The notes below the pieces were generated by a model, which did no database searches, had not been told where the DNA came from, and saw only the letters and a program-made list of their open reading frames with translations. The position numbers and the translations under genes are program-made. Source: Desulfoluna sp942491485 (GTDB taxonomy: Bacteria; Desulfobacterota; Desulfobacteria; Desulfobacterales; Desulfolunaceae). From it: DNA of 64,000 nt. This document shows positions 16,103 through 25,302 of this stretch, piece after piece. The stretch lies in NCBI GenBank assembly GCA_942491485.1, contig CALOAX010000009.1, forward strand, positions 87,515 to 151,514, given 5' to 3'. Within the stretch, counting starts at the first letter, position 1; every line of letters starts with the position of its first letter.

Positions 16103-16924
16103 TCATGCCACACCGGTTGCCTCCATACGATCGGAGGATGAAAGTCCTGAAGCAGCTGCAACACGAGACATTACCTCATTCAGGCGTTTTCTCGCATCAG
16201 TCTCCAACCAGCCGTTGTCGCTTTCCAGCCGGACTTCCCCTTCGTCCACATTTCCGTCGGGAAGGATGGTGATTTCCTGCAGGTTTGCGACCCGTTGAAA
16301 AAGATCGCCCCTCAGGCGTTCCACCGATTGAAAGTCATTCTGGTTCACACGCACCGTACAGGTACCGGGGTTTTCCAGGGCGGAGAGGGCCTCAACCAGA
16401 GAGCGGGCTGCCATCTCATCATCTCGTTCGGCTTTGGCCAGGGCCACTTTTTCGGCCACCACAAGGGCCAGTTGCACCAGCTGTTTTTCACGATTCTCGC
16501 AGCTCTTACGCCATGCCCCTTCAAAACCGAGGATCAGGTTTTCCAAGCGCACCAGCATCTCCATGGCCCGCTCTTCTCCTTTGAGAAAGCCTTCACGCTC
16601 TCCCTTTTCGAAGCCCATGTCAAAGGCCTGCTGTTCCACCTCGAACAGCCCGGGATCCCCTTCAGCAGGAGAGGAAGAAGAACTCTCGGAAGCGGTATCT
16701 TCGGCAACGGGATGCTCTTCCGGGTCCACCTCTGCAGGTGTAATCTGCTCCCAGTCGTCAGAGACCGCCTCATCCTGTGCCACAGGATCTGAGGCTGGGG
16801 ACTGTCCAGGCTCCTCCTGCTTAAACTCAAGACGTTGAAAAACGTTTTCCGAACCTTGGCTAACCGTTGTCTCAAACTGCCTGGCTGATATATCAACCAG
16901 GGGCTTGAACCCGTCGTCTGTCAT
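16103..16924 (-). CDS. fliH: Flagellar assembly protein FliH
   Basis: FliH binds FliI and recruits it to the export apparatus and C-ring. The 273-residue protein has a long acidic, low-complexity N-terminal part (about residues 30-85). The FliH core follows: GFEKGEREGFLKGEERAMEM repeats of the GxxxG type, then the C-terminal VRVNQNDFQSV and LEIT-like strands. It lies between fliG and fliI in the expected order, 48 bases after fliG. The long acidic head is lineage-specific and should not be taken as a catalytic domain. Confidence 0.88.
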   Translation of the reverse strand: MTDDGFKPLVDISARQFETTVSQGSENVFQRLEFKQEEPGQSPASDPVAQDEAVSDDWEQITPAEVDPEEHPVAEDTASESSSSSPAEGDPGLFEVEQQAFDMGFEKGEREGFLKGEERAMEMLVRLENLILGFEGAWRKSCENREKQLVQLALVVAEKVALAKAERDDEMAARSLVEALSALENPGTCTVRVNQNDFQSVERLRGDLFQRVANLQEITILPDGNVDEGEVRLESDNGWLETDARKRLNEVMSRVAAASGLSSSDRMEATGVA

Positions 16925-16972
16925 ACCTGCTCCAAAACTTGCTGGTGACCTCGAAACGATTCGAAGGTCGTG

Positions 16973-17998
16973 TTACACCAGAACATCGTCCTTGCCTTTG
17001 CCACCCAGGGTGATTGAGCCTTCGGCCTCCAGATCTTTGGCCGCCTGCACCACCGCCTGCTGAGCTTCTTCCACCTCGGAGAGCTTCACCGGTCCCATCA
17101 CCTCGAGGTCTTCCAGAATCATCTCGGCGGCACGTGAGGAGAGGTTGCCGAGGATTTTGTTCTTCATCTCTTCGCTGGCTGTCTTGAGGGCAATGGTAAG
17201 CTGAGCGCCCTCCACTCGCTTGAGAATTTCGCGCATGCCACGGTCGTCGATACTCACCATGTCTTCGAAGACAAACATCATGTCCCGAACATTCATGGCC
17301 ATCTCCATGTCTTCCTCTTCGATCATCTCCATGATGGTGTCTTCAGAGGCCTTGTCCACCCCACCGATAATATCCACCAGCACCTGCAGGCCACCGACTT
17401 TCCCGCCGGAACTGACCATGTTCTTAAGCTCATCCTTAAGGGCACCGTCCACGTCCCTGACAATTTCTTCAGGAATCTGACCGAGACGGGCCACCCGCAG
17501 GGCGATGTCCCCCTTCATCTCTTCAGGAAAGGAGACCAATACGTCGGAGGCAATATCCGGAGGCAGGTGAGCCATGATCATGGCGATGGTCTGCGGGTGT
17601 TCCAGCATCAGGGCTGTGCCGAGGGCCGACACGTTGACGTCCCGGCTCCAGCCAAAGGGTTTGTCCCGCTGCAGGGCGCTGAGTTCTTTCAGGATCTCTT
17701 CGGCCCGGTCGGCGGGCAGCGTGTTCTTGATAACGTTTCTCAGGAAGTCGCCAGACTCCACCATCAATTTGGTATCGCCTTCAAAGCGCTCAATAAACTC
17801 ATCAGCCACCGCGGCAAGCTCCTCGGGCAGGATCTCCCGAATCTGCGTCATGGCAGCGGCCACCTGGCGGATCTCCGCGTCACTCAGCTTTTTGAACACC
17901 TCGGCTGCGCGCCCTTCCCCCATCGAGAGAAGGAATATGGCCGCCTTTTTGGGCCCCGTCATCTTCTTGTCACCTTCCTGGGCATTTTCCCCGGCCAT
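16973..17998 (-). CDS. fliG: Flagellar motor switch protein FliG
   Basis: FliG sits on the MS ring and transmits stator torque to the rotor. The 341 residues cover all three domains. The N-terminal FliF-binding part has MTGPKKAAIFLLSMGEG, the middle has EHPQTIAMIMAHLPPDIASDVL with the EHPQ motif, and the C-terminal torque helix has the charged MREILKRVEGAQLTIALKTASEEMKNKI region. Its start is three bases after the fliF stop, so the two are likely translationally coupled. Confidence 0.96.
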   Translation of the reverse strand: MAGENAQEGDKKMTGPKKAAIFLLSMGEGRAAEVFKKLSDAEIRQVAAAMTQIREILPEELAAVADEFIERFEGDTKLMVESGDFLRNVIKNTLPADRAEEILKELSALQRDKPFGWSRDVNVSALGTALMLEHPQTIAMIMAHLPPDIASDVLVSFPEEMKGDIALRVARLGQIPEEIVRDVDGALKDELKNMVSSGGKVGGLQVLVDIIGGVDKASEDTIMEMIEEEDMEMAMNVRDMMFVFEDMVSIDDRGMREILKRVEGAQLTIALKTASEEMKNKILGNLSSRAAEMILEDLEVMGPVKLSEVEEAQQAVVQAAKDLEAEGSITLGGKGKDDVLV

Positions 17999-18001
17999 CG
18001 T

Positions 18002-19570
18002 CTACTCCTCTCCCAACCAGCCTTTGATAATGTTGGCTGCTTTGTCTACATCTTCACGCACCAGGCGCATGGCCCGATCCTGGGGGGTGCCTTCACGTGC
18101 AGGGCCACCGGCCAGGGCTTCCGCCCCAATGGAAACGGTGACGCCTTCGTCTTCCTCCTCCAGCAGGTCGTCAGCCTCCCTTTCTCCCACATCCCGAAGG
18201 GTGCGAATAAGGGGGCGTACCACGAAGAGAAAGATCAAGAGAACCGCCAGCAAATTGATGCCTATTTTGCCGTAGTCCTCCACCAGCTTTTCAACACCTG
18301 TAAGCGGTGCTTTTTCCACTTCCCAACCCTCTTCCATGGTAAAGGGCATGGACTCCACAGAAACCTGATCTTCACGATCTGCGCTGTAGCCCATGGCCTG
18401 GCGCACAATGGTGGAGAAGAGCGTCATCTCCTCGGGGCTCCGTGGCTGGTATTTTCGGGTACGGGTTCCATCCTCCGCGGTTTCAGTGATGTAGGTGCCG
18501 TCCAGAACCGCAGCCACAGAAAGGCGCGTCACCTCCCCGAGGGGACGGGTGGTACGCCGGGTGGTGCGGCTGATCTCGTAGTTGATCGTGTCATCGTTTC
18601 TCTCCTGGCTCTCGGTGCGCTGGTTGGCGTCGAGGTCTGCCAGGGGATTGACGCTGGAAATCTTCTCCGGGCCCACGTTGGTCTTGTCGCTCTTTTCCGA
18701 CACATTCTGGCGACTCCGCACCACCTGGCCATCGGGGTCATAGAGCTCTTCGCTCACATCCACCCGTGAAAAGTCCATGTCCACCGTCACGCGCACGATG
18801 CACTTTCCCTGGCCCACAATCCGCTCCAGCATGCTCTGGATGCGTTGGGTCACATTGCGTTCGTAGGCGAGCTTGTAGGACAGCTGAGAGTTCAAGAGCT
18901 GCTTGTCGGCATCCTCAGGCATGCCACTGGAGAGTATCTTTCCCCGGGAATCCACCACGGTCACGCGATCGGGTGTCAGGGATTCCACGGAGCTTGCCAC
19001 CAGGTGCACAATGGCGTTGACCTGGCTCTGGGGCAGGGTCTTGCGCAGCTTGAGCAGCACTGAGGCCGAGGGTGGCTTGGTCTCCTCGACAAACACCGAG
19101 TCCTTGGGCATCACGATGAGAACACGTGCGTCGCGGACCTCTTCGATCTCGCGAATGGTTCGAGCCAGTTCTCCCTGAAGCGCGCGCTGAAAGTTGAGTT
19201 TCTGCACAAACTCCGTGGTACCGAATTCGGTCTTGTTAAAGATCTCGAAGCCCACGCCCCCGCCCTTGGGCAGGCCTTCCGAGGCCATGGAGAGACGCAG
19301 GTCATAGAGTTTTTCGGCAGGAACGGAAACACCCGTCCCTCCGTTTTCCAGCTTGTAGGGTACTTTGAGGTCTTTCAGGCGGGTCACCACCTGGGAGGCA
19401 TCTTCCGGGGAGAGCCCGGTGTACAGCGAGCGGTACTCCACCATGTTGCTCCAGAAAATGATCCCTCCAAACAGGGTGATCACCACAAAGAGAAGGGCGC
19501 CCACGGCAATCTTGCGGGAGAGGGGCATCTGGACGAGAATGGTACGAATCTGTTGGAAAAACTGGAACAT
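18002..19570 (-). CDS. fliF: Flagellar MS-ring protein FliF
   Basis: FliF forms the MS ring in the inner membrane, the first flagellar structure assembled. The 522-residue protein has the N-terminal membrane helix (about residues 20-45), and the ring-building motifs RLKDLKVPYKLENGGTGVSV and ARTIREIEEVRDARV. A long loop follows, then a second membrane helix (LLAVLLIFLFVVRPLI) and the FliG-binding C-terminal tail ending in GWLGEE. It is in the standard order after fliE. Confidence 0.96.
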   Translation of the reverse strand: MFQFFQQIRTILVQMPLSRKIAVGALLFVVITLFGGIIFWSNMVEYRSLYTGLSPEDASQVVTRLKDLKVPYKLENGGTGVSVPAEKLYDLRLSMASEGLPKGGGVGFEIFNKTEFGTTEFVQKLNFQRALQGELARTIREIEEVRDARVLIVMPKDSVFVEETKPPSASVLLKLRKTLPQSQVNAIVHLVASSVESLTPDRVTVVDSRGKILSSGMPEDADKQLLNSQLSYKLAYERNVTQRIQSMLERIVGQGKCIVRVTVDMDFSRVDVSEELYDPDGQVVRSRQNVSEKSDKTNVGPEKISSVNPLADLDANQRTESQERNDDTINYEISRTTRRTTRPLGEVTRLSVAAVLDGTYITETAEDGTRTRKYQPRSPEEMTLFSTIVRQAMGYSADREDQVSVESMPFTMEEGWEVEKAPLTGVEKLVEDYGKIGINLLAVLLIFLFVVRPLIRTLRDVGEREADDLLEEEDEGVTVSIGAEALAGGPAREGTPQDRAMRLVREDVDKAANIIKGWLGEE

Positions 19571-19663
19571 CTGCGGTTTACCTCATGGCAGACGGCGTAA
19601 AACGGGCTCCTCGATCAGTAGGTACAGCGTCACGGGAGGGGCTCTCAGACGACAAAAAAGGGA

Positions 19664-19951
19664 CTACACCTGCATCTTCATCACATCGTTGTACGCGGAA
19701 ATCACCTTGTTGCGTACCTGAAGCAGGGCCTTCATGGCAATGTCCGCTTCCTGGAGGGAGAGCATCCCTTCATGGATGCCCAGTTTGCCGGCCACCACCT
19801 GATCCACGGCGTCATCGGCCACCTGCTGTTTGGCGTTGACCTCGGCCACGGCTCCTTTCAGTCGATCTTCAAAGGAGGGGCCGGAAGCAGAATTGCCCCC
19901 ACCGGGCTGCTGCAGGGGGGATAGCCCCGGTGTCATCTCGGAAATCTTCAT
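19664..19951 (-). CDS. fliE: Flagellar hook-basal body protein FliE
   Basis: FliE is the small adaptor joining the MS ring to the rod. The 95 residues match the family in length. The C-terminal helices carry the conserved pattern GKLGIHEGMLSLQEADIAMKALLQVRNK and end AYNDVMKMQV. It lies 17 bases downstream of flgC and 93 bases before fliF, in the classical flgB-flgC-fliE-fliF order. Confidence 0.93.
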   Translation of the reverse strand: MKISEMTPGLSPLQQPGGGNSASGPSFEDRLKGAVAEVNAKQQVADDAVDQVVAGKLGIHEGMLSLQEADIAMKALLQVRNKVISAYNDVMKMQV

Positions 19952-19968
19952 CTAAAACCTCTCACCCA

Positions 19969-20403
19969 TCAACGCCCGATCTCGAGGGCCTTCATAATCA
20001 TGTTCTTGGAGTTCTCCACGGCTGTTGCGCTGGCGTCGTAGGAGCGCCTGGCCACCATCATGTCCGCAACCTCGGACAGGATGTCCACGTTGGGCATCTT
20101 CACGTAACCGGTCTCGGGGTCCGCATCGGGGTGCTCCGGGTTGTACTCAAGACGAAAGTCTTCAGGTGAACTGACAATCTCGGTCACCTTGACACCGTCC
20201 CCCCGGGCCATCTCATTTTTAAGCATGGCATCGAACCCTGCGGGATCCTGCTTTTCATAGACCACCATCTTCCGCTGATAGGGGCCCCCTTCAGCGGTGC
20301 GTGTGGTCTCAGAGTTTGCGATGTTCTCCGCCACCACGTTCATCTTGGTACGGTGGGCCGACAGGGCCGAACTGCTGACTTTAATGGCTCCCAGAAGATC
20401 CAT
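19969..20403 (-). CDS. flgC: Flagellar basal-body rod protein FlgC
   Basis: FlgC is a proximal rod subunit. The 144-residue protein begins with the rod signature IKVSSSALSAHRTKMNVVAENIANSET-type segment. It ends with the coiled C-terminal helix MMVARRSYDASATAVENSKNM that rod proteins share. It follows flgB by about 60 bases and precedes fliE. Confidence 0.95.
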   Translation of the reverse strand: MDLLGAIKVSSSALSAHRTKMNVVAENIANSETTRTAEGGPYQRKMVVYEKQDPAGFDAMLKNEMARGDGVKVTEIVSSPEDFRLEYNPEHPDADPETGYVKMPNVDILSEVADMMVARRSYDASATAVENSKNMIMKALEIGR

Positions 20404-20462
20404 GGTTTTCCCTCGTGTGTCGCTCGTTGCGTTTCATCCTGACGTTGGCGTGTTTAACGCCC

Positions 20463-20846
20463 CTACTTCACCCCTTCACCGATGGCGTCCCGAAGGGTGG
20501 CCACCTTACGCATCATCATCTCCACGGTGGAGCGATAGCGGATGTTGTTCTCCACAAGCCGGGACATCTCCCGGTCGAGATCCACGGGCGCGTCTTCCAC
20601 CATTTCGGTGTTCAAGGCCCCGGCAGGTCGCCCCTTGAAATGTTTCGCATGGGTGCGATCAAGGGATCCCGAGCCTTGGCTCATCTCCATCTCCAGGGTT
20701 TTCTGAAAATCAAGATCCTTGGCCTCATACCCCACGGTGTCCATGTTGGCAATGTTGCCGGTAATAAGGTTATGGCGCCTTGCTGAGACGTCCATGGCCT
20801 TGCCGAGCAGGGCGTAGGTTTTATCGATTAGAAGCTCGCGTGACAT
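20463..20846 (-). CDS. flgB: Flagellar basal-body rod protein FlgB
   Basis: FlgB is the innermost rod subunit after FliE. The 127 residues show the rod N-terminal pattern (AMDVSARRHNLITGNIANMDT) and the C-terminal helix DREMSRLVENNIRYRSTVEMM. It is the first gene of the minus-strand flagellar operon. A sigma-54-type promoter sequence lies about 115 bases upstream at 20961-20976. Confidence 0.95.
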   Translation of the reverse strand: MSRELLIDKTYALLGKAMDVSARRHNLITGNIANMDTVGYEAKDLDFQKTLEMEMSQGSGSLDRTHAKHFKGRPAGALNTEMVEDAPVDLDREMSRLVENNIRYRSTVEMMMRKVATLRDAIGEGVK

Positions 20847-20960
20847 GATGCTCCTGTCTCTTCAAAAAAGTGACGTATAAATAATTAGGGAGGGTGACTC
20901 ACCCCACCGGGACAACCCAACCTCGAACCTATCCGCGTCAGGTTATTGGGGGAAATGGTT

Positions 20961-20976
20961 TGCAACAACCATGCCT
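20961..20976 (-). promoter_or_regulatory. Sigma-54 promoter for the flgB operon
   Basis: On the minus strand, AGGCATGGTTGTTGCA fits the -24/-12 consensus TGGCACGN4TTGCA. GG and GC have the required spacing and the TTGCA half is perfect; only the first base and the sixth base differ. It abuts the last codon of the FlrC-like gene and precedes flgB. Sigma-54 control of basal-body operons is standard in polarly flagellated bacteria. Confidence 0.75.
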
Positions 20977-22329
20977 TTATGGAATTTCCGACCCATCGGC
21001 CCGGTACTCGTTCAATTTATTGCGCAGGGTCCGCACGCTGATGCCGAGAATTTTGGCGGCATGGGTCCGGTTTCCACCGGTCTGTTCCAGGGTGTCAAAG
21101 ATGACGATCCGCTCCACCTCGCGCAGGGGAGCCCCCTTGAAATCATGGGATATTTCGGTCTGAGACGCAGGGGTGGGAAGCGGCATCTCCCCCTCTTCAA
21201 ACCAGAGAGCCTCGGCACCGATGGTCTCCCCATCGGCCAGAAGCACGGCTCGGTGAATCAGGTTTTCCAGCTCCCGGACATTGCCGGCAAAGGGGTAGTT
21301 TTGAAGTCGACCCACGGCATCTTCCGTCAAATTTTTGACAAGTCGGCCATCAAGGGCACTGAATCTCGCCATAAAATGACGGGCAAGCGCTTCGATGTCC
21401 TCTTTGCGCTCCCGCAAGGGGGGAATCTTTACAGGAATGACGTTAAGTCGAAAATAGAGATCCTCCCGGAACTCCCGCGTCTCAATGGCCTCTTTCAGGT
21501 CCCGGTTGGTGGTGGCCACCACACGAACATTCACAGAGACAGGGGCCGTGCCCCCGAGGCGGTCCACTTCTTTTTCCTGAATGGCTCGAAGCAGCTTGGC
21601 CTGAAGCGTGACCGGCATCTCGGTGATCTCATCCAGGAGCAGGGTTCCCCCTTCAGCCAGTTCGAACTTTCCCGCCTTTCGCCCTGTGGCCCCGGTAAAG
21701 GCGCCCTTCTCATGGCCGAAGAGCTCACTCTCCATGAGGCTCTCGGGAAGCGCCGCGCAGTTGACGGCCACAAAGGGCCCCTTGCTTCGGCTGCTTTTCC
21801 CGTGAACATACCGGGCAATGAGCTCCTTGCCTGTGCCGCTCTCCCCGGTAATCAGAACCGAGGCTGAGCTGTCGGCCACACGATCCAGCATGGAAAGCAG
21901 GGCCTCCATGCGGGGGTTGCAGGTAACGATCTGTGTCTTTCCAGCCACACGTCCCCTGCCCGAGGCTGAGGAGGCCGCACGGGCATCGGCGAGCAGCCCG
22001 ACCTGCTCAGAGGTCACAGGTGCCATCAGGCAATCGCGGGCACCGCACTTCATCCACGCCACGGCACGGGCAGCATCGGGGGTGTCCATCACCACCACCA
22101 CATCGGGAGCCTCCTCTTCAGCGGCCACAACCGAGAGAAAGGGGGAGAGGGATTCTCCGGCGGAAGGGGCGTGCACCACCACGAGGTCATAGCTCTCCGC
22201 AACCAGACCTGCAACGTCCGGCAGGTCTGCCACACGGGTCAACCCGTGACCTTTTGTTTCCAGGACGGGCCCCCATTCCCGACTTCGGGAGAGCCCTTGA
22301 TCAACCAACAACACCCGGCACGCTGCCAT
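20977..22329 (-). CDS. Sigma-54-dependent flagellar activator, FlrC/FleR-like, with degenerate receiver
   Basis: A 450-residue NtrC-type activator. The N-terminal receiver-like domain (about residues 1-120) has H53 where the phospho-accepting aspartate should be and A103 in place of the conserved lysine, so ordinary phosphorylation is unlikely. The AAA+ domain is complete: GESGTGKE Walker A, GAFTGA sigma-54 contact loop, and the R-finger region. The C-terminus is a Fis-type helix-turn-helix (GGNRTHAAKILGISVRTLRNKLNEY region). Its position directly upstream of the flgB promoter suggests it drives the flagellar operon. The name FlrC-like is by context. Confidence 0.88.
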   Translation of the reverse strand: MAACRVLLVDQGLSRSREWGPVLETKGHGLTRVADLPDVAGLVAESYDLVVVHAPSAGESLSPFLSVVAAEEEAPDVVVVMDTPDAARAVAWMKCGARDCLMAPVTSEQVGLLADARAASSASGRGRVAGKTQIVTCNPRMEALLSMLDRVADSSASVLITGESGTGKELIARYVHGKSSRSKGPFVAVNCAALPESLMESELFGHEKGAFTGATGRKAGKFELAEGGTLLLDEITEMPVTLQAKLLRAIQEKEVDRLGGTAPVSVNVRVVATTNRDLKEAIETREFREDLYFRLNVIPVKIPPLRERKEDIEALARHFMARFSALDGRLVKNLTEDAVGRLQNYPFAGNVRELENLIHRAVLLADGETIGAEALWFEEGEMPLPTPASQTEISHDFKGAPLREVERIVIFDTLEQTGGNRTHAAKILGISVRTLRNKLNEYRADGSEIP

Positions 22330-22553
22330 GTACTTCCCTTCACTTCTCTTTATTGATGGCCCCTAAAAAAAGGGGAGCAAGCCTCGCAGACATACAACAT
22401 GTTGTTATTTATCACACCAAGAAAATCATTGGGTGTTGCAAGACGCTCCAAGGCACGGCCTTTTTTACGAACACACGATTAAAAAAACACGTAAAATACA
22501 AAATCAGACGAACGGTAAACCCCTCAACTGCCCGGAATTTTTTGCCGGATGGC

Positions 22554-25013
22554 CTAATGAGCCCCGCCAAGCCTGTCGGACAGCTCCATGGAGCAGATAC
22601 GCTCCGTGGCCATGCCGCTCCAGAACTCATCGTCGGAAGCGACCACCGCCTTATACAGGGCAAGGGCCTTCTCCTCTTCCCCCCCCTGGGCCATGGCATC
22701 GGCCCTCAGAAAACGAAGCTCCTCGGGGGAGACCTCCTCCCCGGCAAATCTTTCCGCCCCGACAAACGCTGCAACGGCGTCTTTGTAACGCCCCAGTTTC
22801 ATGTTGACGTCACCCAGGCGCCGGTGGGCGGCGTAGAGAGAAGCCTTGGGTGCGGGATCCTCGGATTCAAACATCGGGATCGCCTCTTCGAGCCACCCCG
22901 CAGCGGCGGCAGGGTCTCCCAACTCTTCCCGGCACCTGGACAGCCACACCCGTGAATCGGCTCCCCCACCAAGGGCGAGGCTCTTTTTGAACAGCTCCTC
23001 GGCCTGCTTAAGCTCCCCGCCGTCAAAAAGGATGCGTCCCAGACGGAAAGAGGCCTCCCCCTCCCCCGGAGCCTTGCCATAGTGTTCCAGGTAGCGGGTG
23101 AAGATGGTCTCAGCTTCATTTTTGCGCCCCCCCTCATCCAGGGCCCGCCCCAGCTGAAAGTAGAGCCCGGCCAACCGGTCCTTGCCCGACCACTTGAGGC
23201 GTTTCATGGAGAGGATGATGGCCCGCTCCAGCTCTTCGGCGGCACTGCCGTACAGGTGGGCCGCCATGAACGCCTCCCCGGCCAGAAGAAAGATATCGGG
23301 GTTTTCCAGCTTGTGAAGAAGGCTGCGCTCTTTTTCAAAAAATGCGATGAGATCCACGTAACGCTCATTGGCCATCAGCGCCTTGAAGTGCCCCAGAACC
23401 GCCTGTTCCAACCGGGCATATGCCTCGGCTCTCAACCCACCGGCCCCGACCTCCAGAAGTTTTTTTACCTGCTCCACGCTGGCTTTATGGTCTCCGGCTT
23501 CATCATACAGGGCGGCCAGCCTCAACATGGAGAGCCTTGCCAGGGGGTGCTCGGGAAAGGTATCGATGACCTGGGTGTACAGGGCCTCTTTCTCCTCCCG
23601 GTCCTGAAGCTGTTCCGCCAGTCGGACCAGGGCCGTCACATAGCCGTCCCCTTCGGAATACCGTTCAATCACCAGCCTGAAAAAGGCCTTGGCCCGTTCC
23701 TCCTCGCCGTCATCGAGCCAGGTTTCCCCGACACTTTCAAGGGCCATGTCCGCACCTTCCGCTTCGGGGAAAAGGTTGGCAAACTGCACCAGGTACCGCC
23801 GGGCGACCTCCCGGTCTCCGGCCCTTAAAGCTGCCTGCCCGGCATAGTACAAGAGGTCAGGATCGCGCCACACCGCCTCATCGCTTTCAGCCATGAGGGT
23901 TTCAAAAAGGGCCTGGCTCCGGGGAAATGCCCCCACGTCATACAAGACCATGGCCATCTCTTTTCGGGCCTCCTCTGAAAAAGAGAGGCCATCTCCCAGG
24001 GCTTCCACCTTCTCCAGCAGCGGCAGGGCCTCTGTGGCCCGATCGGTGCTACGAAGAAGTTTCCCCAGCCGAAACGCGGTCCCCGGTGCCGCAATAAACC
24101 CGGGGTGATCTTCCAGCACCACGCGGTAGTACCCTTCGGCCGTGCCGTAATCCTCCAATGCCATGTAGGTGCTGCCCAGCATGGAGAGGGCATAGGGCAG
24201 GTAGGGGGAGTCCGGGAACCGGCTGATAAATTTATTGATGCGTGCCGTCAGTGCCACGAGCCCCTCGGCATCCTTCCTGATTTCGGCCTCCCGGAAAGCA
24301 CTGAGCAGCTGAAGCATCTGAAGCCCCTCGGCACAACCACGGGAAATGCCCGAGATCTTCAAGCTCTTTTCCGCCTCTTTTTCCGCCCGGCGAAAGGCCC
24401 CGCTTCTCATTAGGGTCAGAATCCGGTCCATGCCGTCACCTTCCCGACAGAGGGTGCTCTTCACCTCAAGCAGCAGGTCATCCACGGTTCCGTTAAACCC
24501 GTCCCGGGCCACAAGATGCGTGTCGTCGCCGCGTGGCCCCTCTGTGGCCGGAACATGCCCCAGGACCCGTTCCGGGGTCAGGACCTCCCGGGCTAATTTT
24601 TTCCCACGGGATTCCTTGCGACGGGCCACCTGCTTAAGGGTCATGGAAACCACCAGCTTCCGCCCCCGCCACACATGGCTCATGGTCAAAATCGGCTGCT
24701 CTGTTCGCACCAGGAGCGTGGTGACCCCGGGGGTCTGTCGACGCACCGTCACACGGAGGGGAGCCCCCCCAGACCGCGGAAGCATCGCCTCTGAGACAGA
24801 CGTCCCCTTCAGAGCAATAAGCAGCTCATGGTTGTCAATCTTCACAACCTTTGAGGGTACGGTTTCCGAGAGCTCCAGCACCACGCGTGCCGGTGCTGAG
24901 GTAACAACCACCCTGGTCACCTCCGCAGCCAGGCCCTGCCCCCACGCCAAAAGCACAAGTGCTGCCACCGCCCATGGGATCCATCTCACCCTATGTATTT
25001 GGAACACCGCCAT
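22554..25013 (-). CDS. AMIN-domain and TPR-repeat protein, periplasmic
   Basis: An 819-residue secreted protein. A signal peptide (about residues 1-29, ending QGLAA) is followed by an AMIN-like domain (about 30-125), the peptidoglycan- or pilus-associated module. A long C-terminal half is built of tetratricopeptide repeats (PYLPYALSMLGSTYMALEDYGTAEGYY and many more). AMIN domains occur in N-acetylmuramoyl amidases and in secretin-associated proteins; TPRs mediate assembly. I start at the ATG at 25013 after AAGGAGTT. The extra 107 codons upstream have no coding character and cover the promoter. It sits between two sigma-54 activators, so a role in flagellar or envelope assembly is inferred. 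Confidence 0.8.
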   Translation of the reverse strand: MAVFQIHRVRWIPWAVAALVLLAWGQGLAAEVTRVVVTSAPARVVLELSETVPSKVVKIDNHELLIALKGTSVSEAMLPRSGGAPLRVTVRRQTPGVTTLLVRTEQPILTMSHVWRGRKLVVSMTLKQVARRKESRGKKLAREVLTPERVLGHVPATEGPRGDDTHLVARDGFNGTVDDLLLEVKSTLCREGDGMDRILTLMRSGAFRRAEKEAEKSLKISGISRGCAEGLQMLQLLSAFREAEIRKDAEGLVALTARINKFISRFPDSPYLPYALSMLGSTYMALEDYGTAEGYYRVVLEDHPGFIAAPGTAFRLGKLLRSTDRATEALPLLEKVEALGDGLSFSEEARKEMAMVLYDVGAFPRSQALFETLMAESDEAVWRDPDLLYYAGQAALRAGDREVARRYLVQFANLFPEAEGADMALESVGETWLDDGEEERAKAFFRLVIERYSEGDGYVTALVRLAEQLQDREEKEALYTQVIDTFPEHPLARLSMLRLAALYDEAGDHKASVEQVKKLLEVGAGGLRAEAYARLEQAVLGHFKALMANERYVDLIAFFEKERSLLHKLENPDIFLLAGEAFMAAHLYGSAAEELERAIILSMKRLKWSGKDRLAGLYFQLGRALDEGGRKNEAETIFTRYLEHYGKAPGEGEASFRLGRILFDGGELKQAEELFKKSLALGGGADSRVWLSRCREELGDPAAAAGWLEEAIPMFESEDPAPKASLYAAHRRLGDVNMKLGRYKDAVAAFVGAERFAGEEVSPEELRFLRADAMAQGGEEEKALALYKAVVASDDEFWSGMATERICSMELSDRLGGAH

Positions 25014-25087
25014 CTTCAACTCCTTACTGGTCCCTTTGTGATTCCGTCGCCGCCGCTGGACGCGCGCCGGTGTCCACGCAGAAGCAA

Positions 25088-25103
25088 TGCAACCCCTGTG
25101 CCA
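25088..25103 (-). promoter_or_regulatory. Sigma-54 promoter upstream of the AMIN/TPR gene
   Basis: The minus-strand sequence TGGCACAGGGGTTGCA matches both halves of the -24/-12 consensus with exact spacing. It lies 75 bases before the ATG at 25013. It predicts that the AMIN/TPR gene belongs to the sigma-54 (flagellar-type) regulon. Confidence 0.85.
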
Positions 25104-25302
25104 GCCAGGGAGGCCGTTACGCGAGAGAGCCATAACCCATAAGAAAAACGTAACAAACACAGAATAACAGGCCTCAATTTTCAGAGACGTCAGGGACGGA
25201 CATTGCGCCAAGAATTTGACAGGAAAGGCAATGGAATCGCACAGGGTTGACCTGTTGTGACAACCCGTGCGGAAAGGGAGAAAAGGCAGACGAGAAAAAA
25301 AA

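Noticed and set aside
22371..22386. CCCCTAAAAAAAGGGG as terminator for the AMIN/TPR gene
   Set aside because: The AMIN/TPR gene ends at 22554 on the minus strand, but pairing is only four or five bases with the U-run in the loop; too weak.
22420..22445. Third sigma-54 promoter near TTGGAGCGTCTTGCAA
   Set aside because: The GG to GC spacing is two bases short of the required distance.
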